A stretch of 64,000 bases of DNA from Simmondsia chinensis (taxonomy: Eukaryota > Streptophyta > Magnoliopsida > Caryophyllales > Simmondsiaceae): the NCBI GenBank assembly GCA_018398585.1, contig JAGTTD010000012.1, positions 16,997,036 through 17,061,035 of the forward strand, read 5' to 3'. Under the pieces are notes generated by a model that did no database searches, was not told where the DNA came from, and saw only the letters and a program-made list of their open reading frames with translations. Below, one piece after another: positions 52,526 through 62,940 of the stretch (the stretch's first letter is position 1; the number at the start of each line of letters is the position of its first letter). The translations under genes were made by a program, and so were the position numbers.

Positions 52526-55078
52526 ATGGTGGACGCAGTCGTCACTGTCTTTTTGGAAAGACTCTTCGATGCTCTTGTGGATCAGAGCCATGTACTGAGC
52601 AGTCATAGAGAACAGTTTGAGAAGTTACAAATTGAGCTCCAATTGATGCAAAGCTTCCTTAAGGATGCAGAGAGGCTCAAACGAAAGAACGAGTTCCTAA
52701 AATCAATCATGCGCAACCTCTGGGAGTTGATTTATGAAGCTGAAGATATACTCGCAGATTGCCAGGGGCAGTCTACTAGCAGCACTGACAAGTTTCTCAA
52801 TGGTTATTCTACGTGTTATCAACCAAATAAAGTCACCCAAAAGTACCAAACAGGAAAGAGGCTTAGAGAAATCAATGAAAGAATCACGAGCATAAAAGCG
52901 CAGATGTCGTCTTTCCCGGTACTGCAGCTTATTTTTCAGCAAGGGATGACTAAGTTTGATGAAGATGCACTACCCAGATGGAGCTCCCCCGTGTATGATC
53001 ATACCCAGGTTGTTGGACTTGAAGATGACACAAGAAAAATCAAAGACTGGTTATCCCAAGCGAGTCGTGGCATACTTGCAGTTGGAATAGTTGGTATGGG
53101 TGGACTTGGAAAAACAACTCTTGCTCAGAAAGTTTTTAATCATAAAGAAACCGAGCTTTGCTTTGAGAAGAAAATATGGGTTTCCGTATCTCAGGCGTTC
53201 ACCGAAGGACAAATCATGAGATGCATTTTGAGAAACCTCGGAGACACAAGCACAGGAGACAATGGGGGTGAATTATTGAAGAAAATAAACCTGTATCTGC
53301 AGGGAAAGAGGTTTTTGATTGTGATGGATGATGTCTGGAGCAAAGACAATACTTGGTGGCTCAGAATCCTCGATGGGTTGCCCAAAGGAAATGGAAGTTG
53401 TGTCATTGTTACCACAAGAATCGAGGAAGTTGCCCGAAAGATGGGAGTACAAACTGAAAGAATCCATCGTCCAAAATTTCTCAGTAAAGACGATGCATGG
53501 TTGTTATTCTGCAACATCGCCTTTGCAGCTCATGAATCCCGCTGTGTGTACTCTGAGCTCGAGAACATTGGAAGGGAAATTATTGATAAATGCGGTGGCC
53601 TGCCACTAGCAATCAAAGCAGTTGGAGGAATGATGCTCTGCAAGCCGCCACAGTACCATGAATGGAAACGGATTTCAGATCATTTCCGGGACGAGTTAGC
53701 TGAGGATGATGACTTTGTTATGGCTTCATTGCGGTTGAGTTATGATGAGCTCCCCTCTTACTTGAAGTCATGTTTCCTTTCTCTATCTATCTATCCCGAG
53801 GACTACATCATAAGCAAAGATCAGTTGATCCATTGGTGGATTGGTGAGCGTTTTGTGCCTCTGAGGAGCGGTAGATTATCAACTGAAGCCAGTGAAGATT
53901 GCTTGTCGGGTTTGACAAACCGATGCTTGGTTGAAGTTGTAGACAGGGATTATAACGGAAGGATTTGCACCTGTAAAGTGCATGATATGGTGAGAGACTT
54001 GGTGATCAAGATTGCGGCAGATTATTCTTTTTCTGGGGATACTAAAATTGTTATCTCCCGTCATCTTGGACTGAAATCCGATACTGATGAAACCCAGCTC
54101 ACCAGAAGCTGCAAGTTGCGGGCCCTGATCTCGACCGTGAAAACTGGTGAAGTGAACAAGATTTGTTCGACCGTTGCAAGGAAATTTTGTGAGTTTCGAT
54201 ACTTGCAGGTATTGGATCTTTCAAAATCTATCTTTCAAGAGCCTCTGGCCATCCTCCTTGATAAGATTTCCAGCCTTAAACACTTGACATGCCTCAATCT
54301 GAGTAACACCCATCCACTTATTCAAGTTCCTTCTTCAGCGGAAAGACTCCGCAACCTGCAGATATTTGATGTTAGCTACTGCCAAAATCTGAAATCCTTA
54401 CCACCTTTCATAATGACATTCAAGAAGCTCACCATGTTAGACGTGAGCCATTGTGGGTCCCTCGAGTTTCTACCGAAAGGGCTAGGATTGCTATTGAATC
54501 TTGAAGTATTGTTGGGCTTTAGGCCCGCTAGGATGCACCAATTTGAAGGTTCTCGGATCAGAGAGCTGAGAAGCTTGACACGACTTAGAATGCTCGGGTT
54601 GCAAATCACATGTGCAGATGAGATTGATGACTTTGAGCTCGACACATTAGCTGGGCTTAGAAGTCTGCAAATTTTGACATTAAGTTGCTTTAATAGCCTT
54701 GGCAATGACCATATGTATAAGCTAGAAAAACTGATTCCTCCTTCGCAGCTTTATGAACTTTCCCTCAAATTTTACACTGGAAAGACAAGTCCGAAATGGC
54801 TCAACCCGATATCTCTTCCTATGCTTCGGTTTCTTTGCATCTCAGCAGGAAACCTCGCAAAGATGGACCAAAGCTTTTGGGGGGATGATCAGTTTGCCTG
54901 GAAAATTGAGGGTTTGAAGTTGGAATCGTTATCAGATTTGAGTGAGAGTTGGTCGATGGTTCACCAAGTGATGCCGTCCTTAAGAACGGTTTACGCTTGC
55001 TGGTGCCCTGAGTTGAGGTCTTTCCCTATAGAAAATGTTGGTTTTCGAGGGGGTATGTGGAAGAAGGAAGAGAGCTAA
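52526..55078 (+). CDS. ZAR1: CC-NB-LRR immune receptor, ZAR1 homolog
   Basis: An 850-codon intact frame, about the length of Arabidopsis ZAR1 (852). Order: CC domain starting MVDAVVTVFLE (MADA-like, with acidic residue E11) and YEAEDIL at 70-76; NB-ARC with P-loop GMGGLGKTT (190-198), kinase-2 FLIVMDDVW (263-271), TTR at 296-298, GLPL at 358-361, and VHD (485-487) for the MHD motif; then LRRs with LSNTHPLIQ and a VGFRGG end. In Arabidopsis ZAR1 works with RLCK XII pseudokinases and, when activated, forms a pentameric resistosome, a calcium-permeable channel at the plasma membrane. The CC and C-terminus agree closely with ZAR1, so I call ortholog or close paralog. No RLCK gene is in the window. 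All switch motifs are present and there is no lesion, in contrast to the decayed TEs around it. Confidence 0.93.
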   Translation: MVDAVVTVFLERLFDALVDQSHVLSSHREQFEKLQIELQLMQSFLKDAERLKRKNEFLKSIMRNLWELIYEAEDILADCQGQSTSSTDKFLNGYSTCYQPNKVTQKYQTGKRLREINERITSIKAQMSSFPVLQLIFQQGMTKFDEDALPRWSSPVYDHTQVVGLEDDTRKIKDWLSQASRGILAVGIVGMGGLGKTTLAQKVFNHKETELCFEKKIWVSVSQAFTEGQIMRCILRNLGDTSTGDNGGELLKKINLYLQGKRFLIVMDDVWSKDNTWWLRILDGLPKGNGSCVIVTTRIEEVARKMGVQTERIHRPKFLSKDDAWLLFCNIAFAAHESRCVYSELENIGREIIDKCGGLPLAIKAVGGMMLCKPPQYHEWKRISDHFRDELAEDDDFVMASLRLSYDELPSYLKSCFLSLSIYPEDYIISKDQLIHWWIGERFVPLRSGRLSTEASEDCLSGLTNRCLVEVVDRDYNGRICTCKVHDMVRDLVIKIAADYSFSGDTKIVISRHLGLKSDTDETQLTRSCKLRALISTVKTGEVNKICSTVARKFCEFRYLQVLDLSKSIFQEPLAILLDKISSLKHLTCLNLSNTHPLIQVPSSAERLRNLQIFDVSYCQNLKSLPPFIMTFKKLTMLDVSHCGSLEFLPKGLGLLLNLEVLLGFRPARMHQFEGSRIRELRSLTRLRMLGLQITCADEIDDFELDTLAGLRSLQILTLSCFNSLGNDHMYKLEKLIPPSQLYELSLKFYTGKTSPKWLNPISLPMLRFLCISAGNLAKMDQSFWGDDQFAWKIEGLKLESLSDLSESWSMVHQVMPSLRTVYACWCPELRSFPIENVGFRGGMWKKEES

Positions 55079-55108
55079 AGTGTTGGTGTAGTTGTTCTCT
55101 CAACTTTC

Positions 55109-55114
55109 AATAAA
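55109..55114 (+). terminator. polyadenylation signal of the ZAR1-like gene
   Basis: AATAAA about 30 bases after the stop codon. Plant signals are loose, so the site of cleavage is not defined. Confidence 0.5.
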
Positions 55115-55877
55115 GAAGTCTTAAATTCAGAGTTCATCATCCTCCTTTTATAAGTATTGGCTTTCTCTTTCGGGAAAGTTGTACTCCTTGCCAAAGTAGA
55201 AGAAAACTATTGAAGAAGGAAGAGCAAAGAAGCTAATGCCCTTAGTGGGAGAAAGATATTTTTTCAGTAAAGTTTTCTTCTTGAGATATATAAATATGTA
55301 TGATACCAGTTTTGGGTTTGGGTTATTTGAAGATGAGGTGAGACTTGAAGTTGTGGGGTCGGGATTGAAAAAGGTTCTCATTCGTGGAAGTAAACGTCTT
55401 GTATAATTGTATTCCTTCAGAGGAATTCAACTTTCACGTCTTGGTGGAAGATGTCTTTTCATTTGGACGTTGTTGATAGTCATTTATGTAACGAAATTGC
55501 GAAGGTTGAGAACATTGTTCTGAAAGCTTAGTAAGTAATTTATTATATTCATTAATAAGTTATTTTATCTATTTATTTGTTATTTTATTGAATTTTATGA
55601 GTTATATATGTATTTGATTATTTTTTAAAATGTGTCGTGAGATGGAACCTAGAGTAGGATGACATATCAACATTTAAATTAAGTGGCCAATGAAATTGAG
55701 TCCCTAGTGATTCTCAATAAATGACTGAGTTTGTTTTTGAGTAATTGGTAGTAATTTCGAGTTATTGGCTAATATAAAGTATGTGGTTGTTTTGAGTCAA
55801 TGGGTGCTTTTGCCAAGGGACATAATTTTAAGAAATTGGTGACCAATTTCAAGCATTTTTGACAACTAGATCAAAAA
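55115..55877 (+). other. 3' flank with a diverged copia-type LTR fragment
   Basis: To about 55500 nothing is recognised. From about 55540 to 55850 the sequence (TTATTTTATTGAATTTT, GATTATTTTTTAAAATG, AAGTGGCCAATGAAATTGAG) resembles the LTRs at 38143 and 56370, but is much diverged. Confidence 0.45.
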
Positions 55878-56124
55878 CCAGAGAGGGCACTAACACGCCG
55901 TCACTGGATCCCATTAGAATTTCAAAATTATGCGTGCTTGGGCGAGAGTAGTACCAGGATGGGTGACCTTCTGGGAAGTCCTCACCCTCAAGTTGGGGGC
56001 ACTGGGAAACAGCCTCTCTTCAGGTTAACACCCTGAAGGGGGAAGACTGCGTACATCCGCACCCCCAAACCCTGCGTAGCGGGAGCCCTTGAGGCATTGG
56101 GTATGTTCGAAAAAAAAAAAAAAA
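55878..56124 (+). mobile_element. 5S-rRNA-headed SINE, copy 3 (poly-A tail)
   Basis: Same structure as copies 1 and 2: 5S-like head (GTGCTTGGGCGAGAGTAGTA, GGATGGGTGACC), CAGCCTCTCTTCAGG, CTGCGTACATCC and GGTATGTTCG, ending in a run of about 15 A. Flanking ATCAAAAA at 55870-55877 and 56125-56132 is a likely target duplication. The A-box region has small changes (CAAAATTATGCG), so this copy is more diverged. Confidence 0.87.
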
Positions 56125-56369
56125 ATCAAAAAACATTACCTATCTGTAGCAATCACCGATGTATTTGAAGCCAAAATCTGAACTCTATCACAAATAATGT
56201 CAGATGTGTATGATTACTGAAATTGTAGCCTCCACCACTTTCGTTTGTTTTCCTCTTACATGTATAAATATTTTGTAGCAATTATCAAATAATGATACTA
56301 ATAATAACAAAAATACATAATACGATAAATAATATATTATCAATTAACAACAAAATATAAATAGATTCT

Positions 56370-57600
56370 TGTTAGAATAGGTGTTATAGAAAACCCAATT
56401 AGTTAGTTTTTAAATATTAAATAAATAAAATTATTTTATTTATTTATTATCTGATTATGTTTTACGAGTTAAACATACATGATTATTTTTCTAAAACGTT
56501 CTATGCGATGGACATTGTCCAAAATGATGTATCAGGTTTAGTTTAAGTAGTCACTAAGATTGAGCCACGGAAAGACTTAGATCAAGCTAGTGACATGTTA
56601 AAGTATGTTCCTAGTCGGTGATAAGTTTGGACAACTTGTCTGATAAGACTATAATAGGATACTTTTGATGACATGTCTTGGTCATGTGCATTGGGATCCA
56701 AGAGTATTATGTTGGCGTTTTCAATAAGATTGAAACACTGAGCAGGACTACCTGAATTAGTTATTTCTTTACTGCTATCAGAAATAATTAATTCTGTAAG
56801 ATGATAACTCTAAATGCAGGAAATAGTCCGAACTTGTGCATGGAATATTAATTGCTTTGATGCCCAAAATGATAAGGTTAAAATTGAATAACCAGGATCT
56901 TATGTTGTTGGGCAATTGCATAAAGTGTGGCGGGAGTGGATATTTTTCTAGGAATCTACAATGTAGGATATACCCCTAGTTGATTTGTAAATATATGAAT
57001 AGATTCTAGAATCATTGGCCAGAGTATTCCACATGTTTGATATTTGGAATTAATACGAAAATTATTTATGTATTATAAATTGTCCGAGAAGGGCAAGTCG
57101 GAAACTACGATGATAGAGGTGAGAAAAATAACGATGGTAGTTGGGGTTGTTTTTGCTCACGGATATCTAATAGAGGGGTTAATTATCACAATAATAATAA
57201 TAAAATTATTTGAGAAATTCTTGAGCGAATATATTTAACTCTAGAATGCAGTAAAACTTATTTAGTGAAATTAAGTTTTATTAAATGGTTGTCAATTGTT
57301 ATCATGAGATGATAGTCAGATTTTACCCATTTGGAGCTAGAGTTAGATTGTCTTTGAGGTCCCTCCGCAAGCTTCAACTTAAGCACGGCTTGAAAATATT
57401 AAAATTGAATTTATGAGATGAATTATTTGTTCATAAGACGAATAAATTAATTTTGCTAAACATAATTCATGAGATTAATTATTTATTCATAAGATGAATA
57501 AATTTATTTTACAAAATAATATTAACGGGATGAATTTATATATGTGGAAATTTAAACAAATAAATTTTAAAAAATAGAAATAATAAAGGTAAAGCAAATT
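56370..57600 (+). repeat. copia-type LTR
   Basis: Begins TGTTAGAATAGGTG and runs parallel to 38143-39640 through TCTGATTATGTTTTA, GTTTAAGTAGTCACTAAGAT, GAGAAGGGCAAGTC and TATTAAATGG. There is no purine tract before it and no internal coding region after it, so it may be a solo LTR or an isolated 5' LTR. The right edge is approximate. Confidence 0.6.
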
Positions 57601-57810
57601 GGAACCTAGTTTTCTCCCATAACGAAAAACTTAAAATTGTTTAGGGTTTTTCTAAATTAATATTTAGCGTAATTTTTTTGAAAAATTGTTTTTAGGAAAG
57701 ATTAAAAAGAAAAATTTTGTTCTGAAATTTTTTCTAAATTGAATATTTTGGCAGCCCACACTCTGGTGCTAATAGAGGTCATTGCGAAGAAGATCTCGAG
57801 GTGTCAAAAA

Positions 57811-58176
57811 GTTGCCATGAACTTACATAATGGGCAAAGAGTTAGAATTCATATGAGAATGAAAGATAGAAGAATTGGAGATGAGAAGAGAATTAGAGTA
57901 CGAGATGAGAAAGAATTAGAAGAATTTAGGAAGAGAAAGTAGAGATGTGAGAGAGAGAGAGAGAGAGATTAGGAAAAGATGAAGATACTATTTTATTAAT
58001 TTTGAATAATTCCTAATTATAATTCTAATCCCTTTTATAGCTAAACACAAATGTAATGTAACAATCATAATATCTCTAACTAATTATTATTTATTCTAAC
58101 AACCAATTAATACTTCTAACTATATATAACTATTACATTAGGCTATTCTATTACAAGTATAATACCAATCATGACA
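57811..58176 (-). repeat. 3' LTR of the short element
   Basis: On the plus strand runs from about ATGAACTTACATAATGGG to AATCATGACA. It aligns with 59247-59499 and 60343-60470. Contains a GA-rich microsatellite (57950-57968). Confidence 0.72.
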
Positions 58177-58695
58177 TTATTCCTCCCTTATGAAATCCTT
58201 GTCCTCAAGGATTAGCCATAAAAGTTGGAAATGAAAGCTTGAATGCAATAAGATCTTCCCAGCAACTTCACTTTCATCTAGGTTGCACCATTTGATCAGC
58301 ATTAAGCAAAAACAACCGGCTCCCAAAGTATTGATTCTGGTTCGAGGAAGGCATTCCCATGTTCTAGTATTCTTTGCATTCTTATTGATTCATCATAGTA
58401 GTGCATCACCACCAACAACACAAGCACAAAAATTATTAAACCAAATCTTCATTAGCTACAATTTGGGTGACATAAAACCCAATTGATGTGATATCATGGT
58501 CAAGAAAATTGTTGCAAGGCCAAGGCGCATGCCTCTTCTTCGCATTGTTTTAACACTTCTTGATGGAAGCTTGCCCAATCTTTGGAATTTTTGATTTAAA
58601 GTTTCCACTCAACAATTTTTTAATGTTGGTCTTTTTTCTTTGTTTATTACACGACTTTGTGCTCTGATTCGACATGGGCTTTGATTTTAGAGGTT

Positions 58696-59143
58696 TTAAA
58701 TGCGAAATTGCACTCTTGATTGAGTAAAGAAAAAAGAATCTAAGACATATTCTAACTTGACTTCTAGGTTTACTCCACTAAAATTGAAAAAAATCAATTT
58801 TAGGTTTTGGTAGGGAGCCATTAACTCTATAAGGGACACAAGTTTGACTACTTTCACCATTTTCAGGATATGACCCCAAGATTGGCGGCTTACCCACATT
58901 AATTTGCCCAACATTTGCCTTGGACTCATGCAATCTCGCTTCTGCTTCTTAGCTTCTAACCGACATAGAAGGCTGGGACAAATTGAGCATTAATTGCTAC
59001 ATAAGTGCGAGCATTTGCGTCTGATCCTTCTGTATCACTTCCATTAATTAGTGTGGCGCAACCTTGGAGCTTCCTCAGCTGATTGTTGTGTCTCTATCAG
59101 CTTTTGTACTAGTCCTTGGATCGGGTTTGTGATTTTCTGCCAT
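58696..59143 (-). pseudogene. decayed gypsy gag start
   Basis: On the minus strand an ATG at 59143 opens MAENHKPDPRTSTKA and soon meets stops. In shifted frames the pattern LPKPKIDFFQFSGVN resembles the gag segment of gypsy elements (PKI.FP.FSG.NP). No pol motif is left. Confidence 0.5.
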
Positions 59144-59232
59144 GGTTGCACGCGTTTTACCTTTAGCCAATGGAGAATCAACAACTGACACATGGATTGA
59201 AAAAAAAAAAAAAAAATTCAACTCAAGATCGA

Positions 59233-59244
59233 GCTCTGATACCA
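59233..59244 (-). other. primer-binding site of the short element
   Basis: Minus strand TGGTATCAGAGC, exact for the initiator tRNA-Met type PBS. Confidence 0.85.
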
Positions 59245-59246
59245 AT

Positions 59247-60470
59247 TGTTATGAACCTACATGACGGGGAAAGAGTTAGAATTGAGATGAAAGATAGAAG
59301 AATTGGAGATGAGAAGAGAATTAGAGTATGAGATGAGAAAGAATTAGAAGAATTTACGAAGAGAAAGTAGAGATGAGAAAGAGAGAGAAAGATTAGGAAA
59401 AGATAATATACTATTTCATTAATTTTAGATAATTCCCAATTACAGCTCTAATTCCTTTTATAGCTAAACTCAAATCCAATGTAACAATCATAATATCTCC
59501 AACAATTAATCTAAAAGTAACCCAATTATATGTCAATATACCAAAAAATAATATCTAACCAAAAAATAATCCAACTCTAACTTTTCTACTAAAAAATAAC
59601 CCAACACTAATTTTTCTACCAAAAAATAACCAAACTCTCAAATTAATCTAAAAATAACCCAACTTTAAAAATTTAATTTAACAAATACTAAATTGTGATG
59701 CTTCGGCCGTATATTTTTCTTCTACGTATTTTTGGTTTGGCTTGTTTTCTGTAGGCGGTCTCATTTAGTAAACAAGCTGAGTGAGCACAAATATGCAGCT
59801 TGGTTAAATAAATGATACCAATATCGAGCTGGTCTCATTTAGTTTACGAGCTAAGAGCTGATCAACCTGTGGTTCGGCTCGGCTCATTTGCAACCCTAGT
59901 TCTCTAGTTGTATTCCTCGGATGTTTTGCTTATTTTTTGCCCCGAGATGTTGCCTTTTTGTGGGATTGTATTCAATTATCGGAAAAAAGTATTTTTTAGT
60001 TTGGTTAGGTGAGAAAAAAAATCAAGCCAAACCAAAATTACATAGAAGAAAAATATAATGTTGGAGCACCATACCACACGCCATGCTTAGCAATCAATTC
60101 AATATTTTTTAAAATTAATTTTGGAGTTTGGTTATTTTTTGGTAGAAAAGTTATAGTTGGGTTATTTTTTGATAGAAAAGTTAGAGTTAGGTTATTTCTT
60201 GGTTAGAAAATAGAGTTGAGTTATTTTTTGGTAGAAAAGTTAGAGTCGGGTTTTTTTTTTTTAGTGAGAAAATAGAGTTGGATTTTTTTTGGTATATTGA
60301 CTTATAGTTGGGTTATTTTTAGATTAATTTTTGTAATATCTCTCACCAATCCTTGCAATTATAATATCTTTAACTAACTATTATTTATTCTAACAACCAA
60401 TTAATACTTCTAACTACATGTAAATATTATATTTAGCTATTCTATTACAAGTGTAATACCAATCAGGACG
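59247..60470 (-). repeat. 5' LTR of the short element, interrupted
   Basis: 59247-59499 and 60343-60470 together match the other LTR. The break is exactly filled by the foldback element and its duplication. Confidence 0.72.
59500..60333. mobile_element. 834-bp foldback TIR element with 9-bp target duplication
   Basis: Flanked by TAATATCTC at 59491-59499 and 60334-60342. The ends CAACAATTAATCTAAAAG and, reversed, CAAAAATTAATCTAAAAA match, followed by long inverted arms (59500-59690 and about 60110-60333) with internal ~32-bp repeats of the kind GGTTATTTTTTGGTAGAAAA. The middle (59690-60100) is unrelated DNA. There is no transposase. The 9-bp duplication suggests a non-autonomous MULE. The uninterrupted LTR at 58070 is the empty site. 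Confidence 0.82.
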
Positions 60471-61577
60471 GAAGTATTTTTTTTTTTTCCAATTTCAGAT
60501 CTACAAATTTTGCGCTTCAGGTATGTCTAAATTAAGTATTTGATATTTAATTTGTTCTTTCCTTTATTCTGCATACCATTTATATACTTGTTTTATTCGA
60601 TGTTTTGATTGTTATATTATGTGCCTATTAGAGTAAGATCTAGGTCTAACTAAATATTTTAATTAGATTAGGGAATTAAATTTAAAATTAAGAATTTAAA
60701 ATTAGTTTTTCATTGCACCCGCTGTAGTCATTAAGGGAAGAATTTTTTGAAATACGTTCCCAATAATTGGTATCATAGCAAAGGGATATATAGACATAGC
60801 CCTATTCCCTGGAACTCTCACACGTGAGGTGTCACAAAGCATGACTCTCCGCCCGAGGGCTTAGGTAGTGAGAAGAGTCTCCTATACTGAGGGCTTTGAT
60901 AGGTGCTCTTTATTGTGACCATAGTTGAAGAACTATGAACCCAACAATTGGTTTCAGAGCCAACTCCATGTACGTTCATAATTGACATTAAAACACTAGG
61001 TTTGATAAAAGTGGAGTATGTAGAATTACGTAAAATATGAAATTGGGAATTTCTTTAAAGGGAAAAGACTATCCTGGATATTGTTATTAAAAGAGTTTAA
61101 TAACAAGACTGAAAGTTCAATGTAGTTTTAAATTGTTTAAAATTTTTGAAATCACGATTCAATTTAGGAGCGTAAGTCTAAATCGGATCTAATTAGATTA
61201 GATATTTAAAGAGTTGAATGATTTAGATTATTTGTCTAATGCGATTAGATTATGAATCTAGGTATGAAATATTCAACTGTTGAATATTTTATGATAATCC
61301 AAAATAAAGAAAAACTTGATTGTGTTATTAAAGAGTTTAATAACAAGACTGCAATTCATCAAACTTAAGTTGTTTAAATTCGGATGACTTATAATTAAGT
61401 AGCCGTTGTAGTTTCTAAATAATCTAACGAGATTAGATGTTCAAGTAGTTGATTTATATATATACAACATTAGAAGGAATATCTAAATGGATTAGATATT
61501 CAGTTTTTAGATCAATTAAGATTAGGATCAGATTAAATTAATTAATTATTTAATAAAAAATAAAAATAAAAATACAA
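60471..61577. other. retroelement-like non-coding DNA with a ~230-bp duplication
   Basis: ATTGGTATCATAGC (60767) and AATTGGTTTCAGAGCC (60946) resemble degraded PBS sites. A direct duplication has the words TTATTAAAGAGTTTAATAAC, AAGACTG and TTTAAATTGTTTAAA at 61090 and 61320. No gene. Confidence 0.4.
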
Positions 61578-61612
61578 GTGAGGGGGTGCCCAGTGCAGGG
61601 CACGCCCCTCAC
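61578..61612. repeat. GC-rich hairpin in AT-rich DNA
   Basis: GTGAGGGGGTGCCC pairs with GGGCACGCCCCTCAC (one bulge or mismatch) around a short AGTGCA loop. The surrounding several hundred bases are A/T-rich. Confidence 0.8.
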
Positions 61613-62150
61613 CAGTAAAAAAAATTAAATTTTTTATTTAATTTTTATTATTTAAATATTTTGCATAAATAAATAATTGATTAGGGTAAGATCCTAATTA
61701 AAGATTATGTGATAATCATTTTTAAAATAGTTTAAAAAAAATCTTTAATTGCTCCAACTTTTAGGCCTTAAGTAATGTTATTCAAATTATTTGATAACAG
61801 GATACTTATTAAATTTAGTTCATGTATCCAATATTATTTAAAGGAGTTAAATATTATGTATGATATGAAAAAAAGTATAAGGCCATATAAGTTGGTGGAA
61901 TATTTGATTTCATCGAGTGGAAAAATTTATTCATATAGATTTAATATGATTAGATAATTAAATAGTTGAATTATTTGAAAAGAAAAATTTTCATAATATG
62001 TCTAATGAGATTAGATTACATAGGTTGGATACATAAAGAAACCTAATATGATTAAAAATTCATTTAATTGTTAAATAAAAATTTAGAATGTGATTCTAAT
62101 ATTGGTTATGTGATAATCAAATTTTAAAAAAGAAATATCCTCCATTGTAA
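61613..62150. other. no supported gene
   Basis: AT-rich sequence; short open frames only. Confidence 0.4.
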
Positions 62151-62940
62151 AATTTCAAGTGGGAGCAAGGATCAGAAGTTGATTCCTTACGGTCTCCATT
62201 GCCAGTTTGATAGTATAGTAGACAGGTGCTACTCCCCAAGGAGGGCTTTTGTTTGCAGGATACATGATTAGACTTCTTAATGATATATAGAGGTATGGGG
62301 AAAACGAGTGCGGCCACGATGGCATGTTTATCCTGTTTACTTAAACTAATGTCTAGGTAATGGTATACACTTGATTAGGATAATATGATAGTCTTCTAGA
62401 GAGCATTATGATACCGTCTTAGAGACCAAGGGAGAAACAATGAGTTAATATGTTTAGGAAACATATTATTTGAGAATAGTTCTCATTTGACTAATTACTT
62501 GTTAACGCCTCTCCCATAGTAACAAGTAGATTGGTTAGCTCATCGTTGAATACACACAAGAAATGGTTAGGTGGATCCATACTTTGTTTGTTTCCTAAAA
62601 TTATTTAAAAATTCACAATACTCAAAATATCAAGTGGGAGCGAGCTTCTAAATGAATGCTTATGGCCTTCATTACCGGTCTAGCAGTATAGTAGGTGGGC
62701 GTGGCTCCCTGAAGAGAGCATTCATTTGTGAAATATAAGATTAGTCCTCTAAGAGATGAACTAAGTCAAAGTAATCGAGTACGGCCACGCCGATGTGGAG
62801 TATATCGAGACCTTGTATGAGTGTTCAGGTAATGGTCTACACTTGACTAGGGTCTACATTAGCCTCCCGGAGGAGCTCTGTTGTAGGACCTTAGAGGCTG
62901 AAGAAAATTGGTGTGTTAAACGTGTTTTAGTCAAGAGCTT
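62151..62940. repeat. ~475-bp direct duplication
   Basis: A segment beginning TTTCAAGTGGGAGC (62154) recurs from 62629. Shared words: AGTATAGTAG, GAGTGCGGCCACG against GAGTACGGCCACG, TAGGTAATGGTATACACTTGA against CAGGTAATGGTCTACACTTG (one base changes in each). Only two units are visible. Origin unknown; the GTGGGAG words recall retrotransposon ends. Confidence 0.65.

Larger units (their letters stand above)
57811..60470 (-). mobile_element. short gypsy-derived LTR element, minus strand
   Basis: Direct repeats at 57811-58176 and 59247-60470 (the latter split by the foldback element) enclose about 1.07 kb. On the minus strand, TGGTATCAGAGC (59244-59233) is a tRNA-iMet-type PBS next to the 5' LTR, and AAGGGAGGAATAA precedes the 3' LTR. 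The interior holds only a decayed gag start. It is a deletion derivative, dependent on other elements if ever mobile. The outer target duplication is not recognisable. Confidence 0.72.

Noticed and set aside
52703..54705. Minus-strand open frames opposite the NLR
   Set aside because: They are shadows of the 850-codon NLR frame with no domains of their own.
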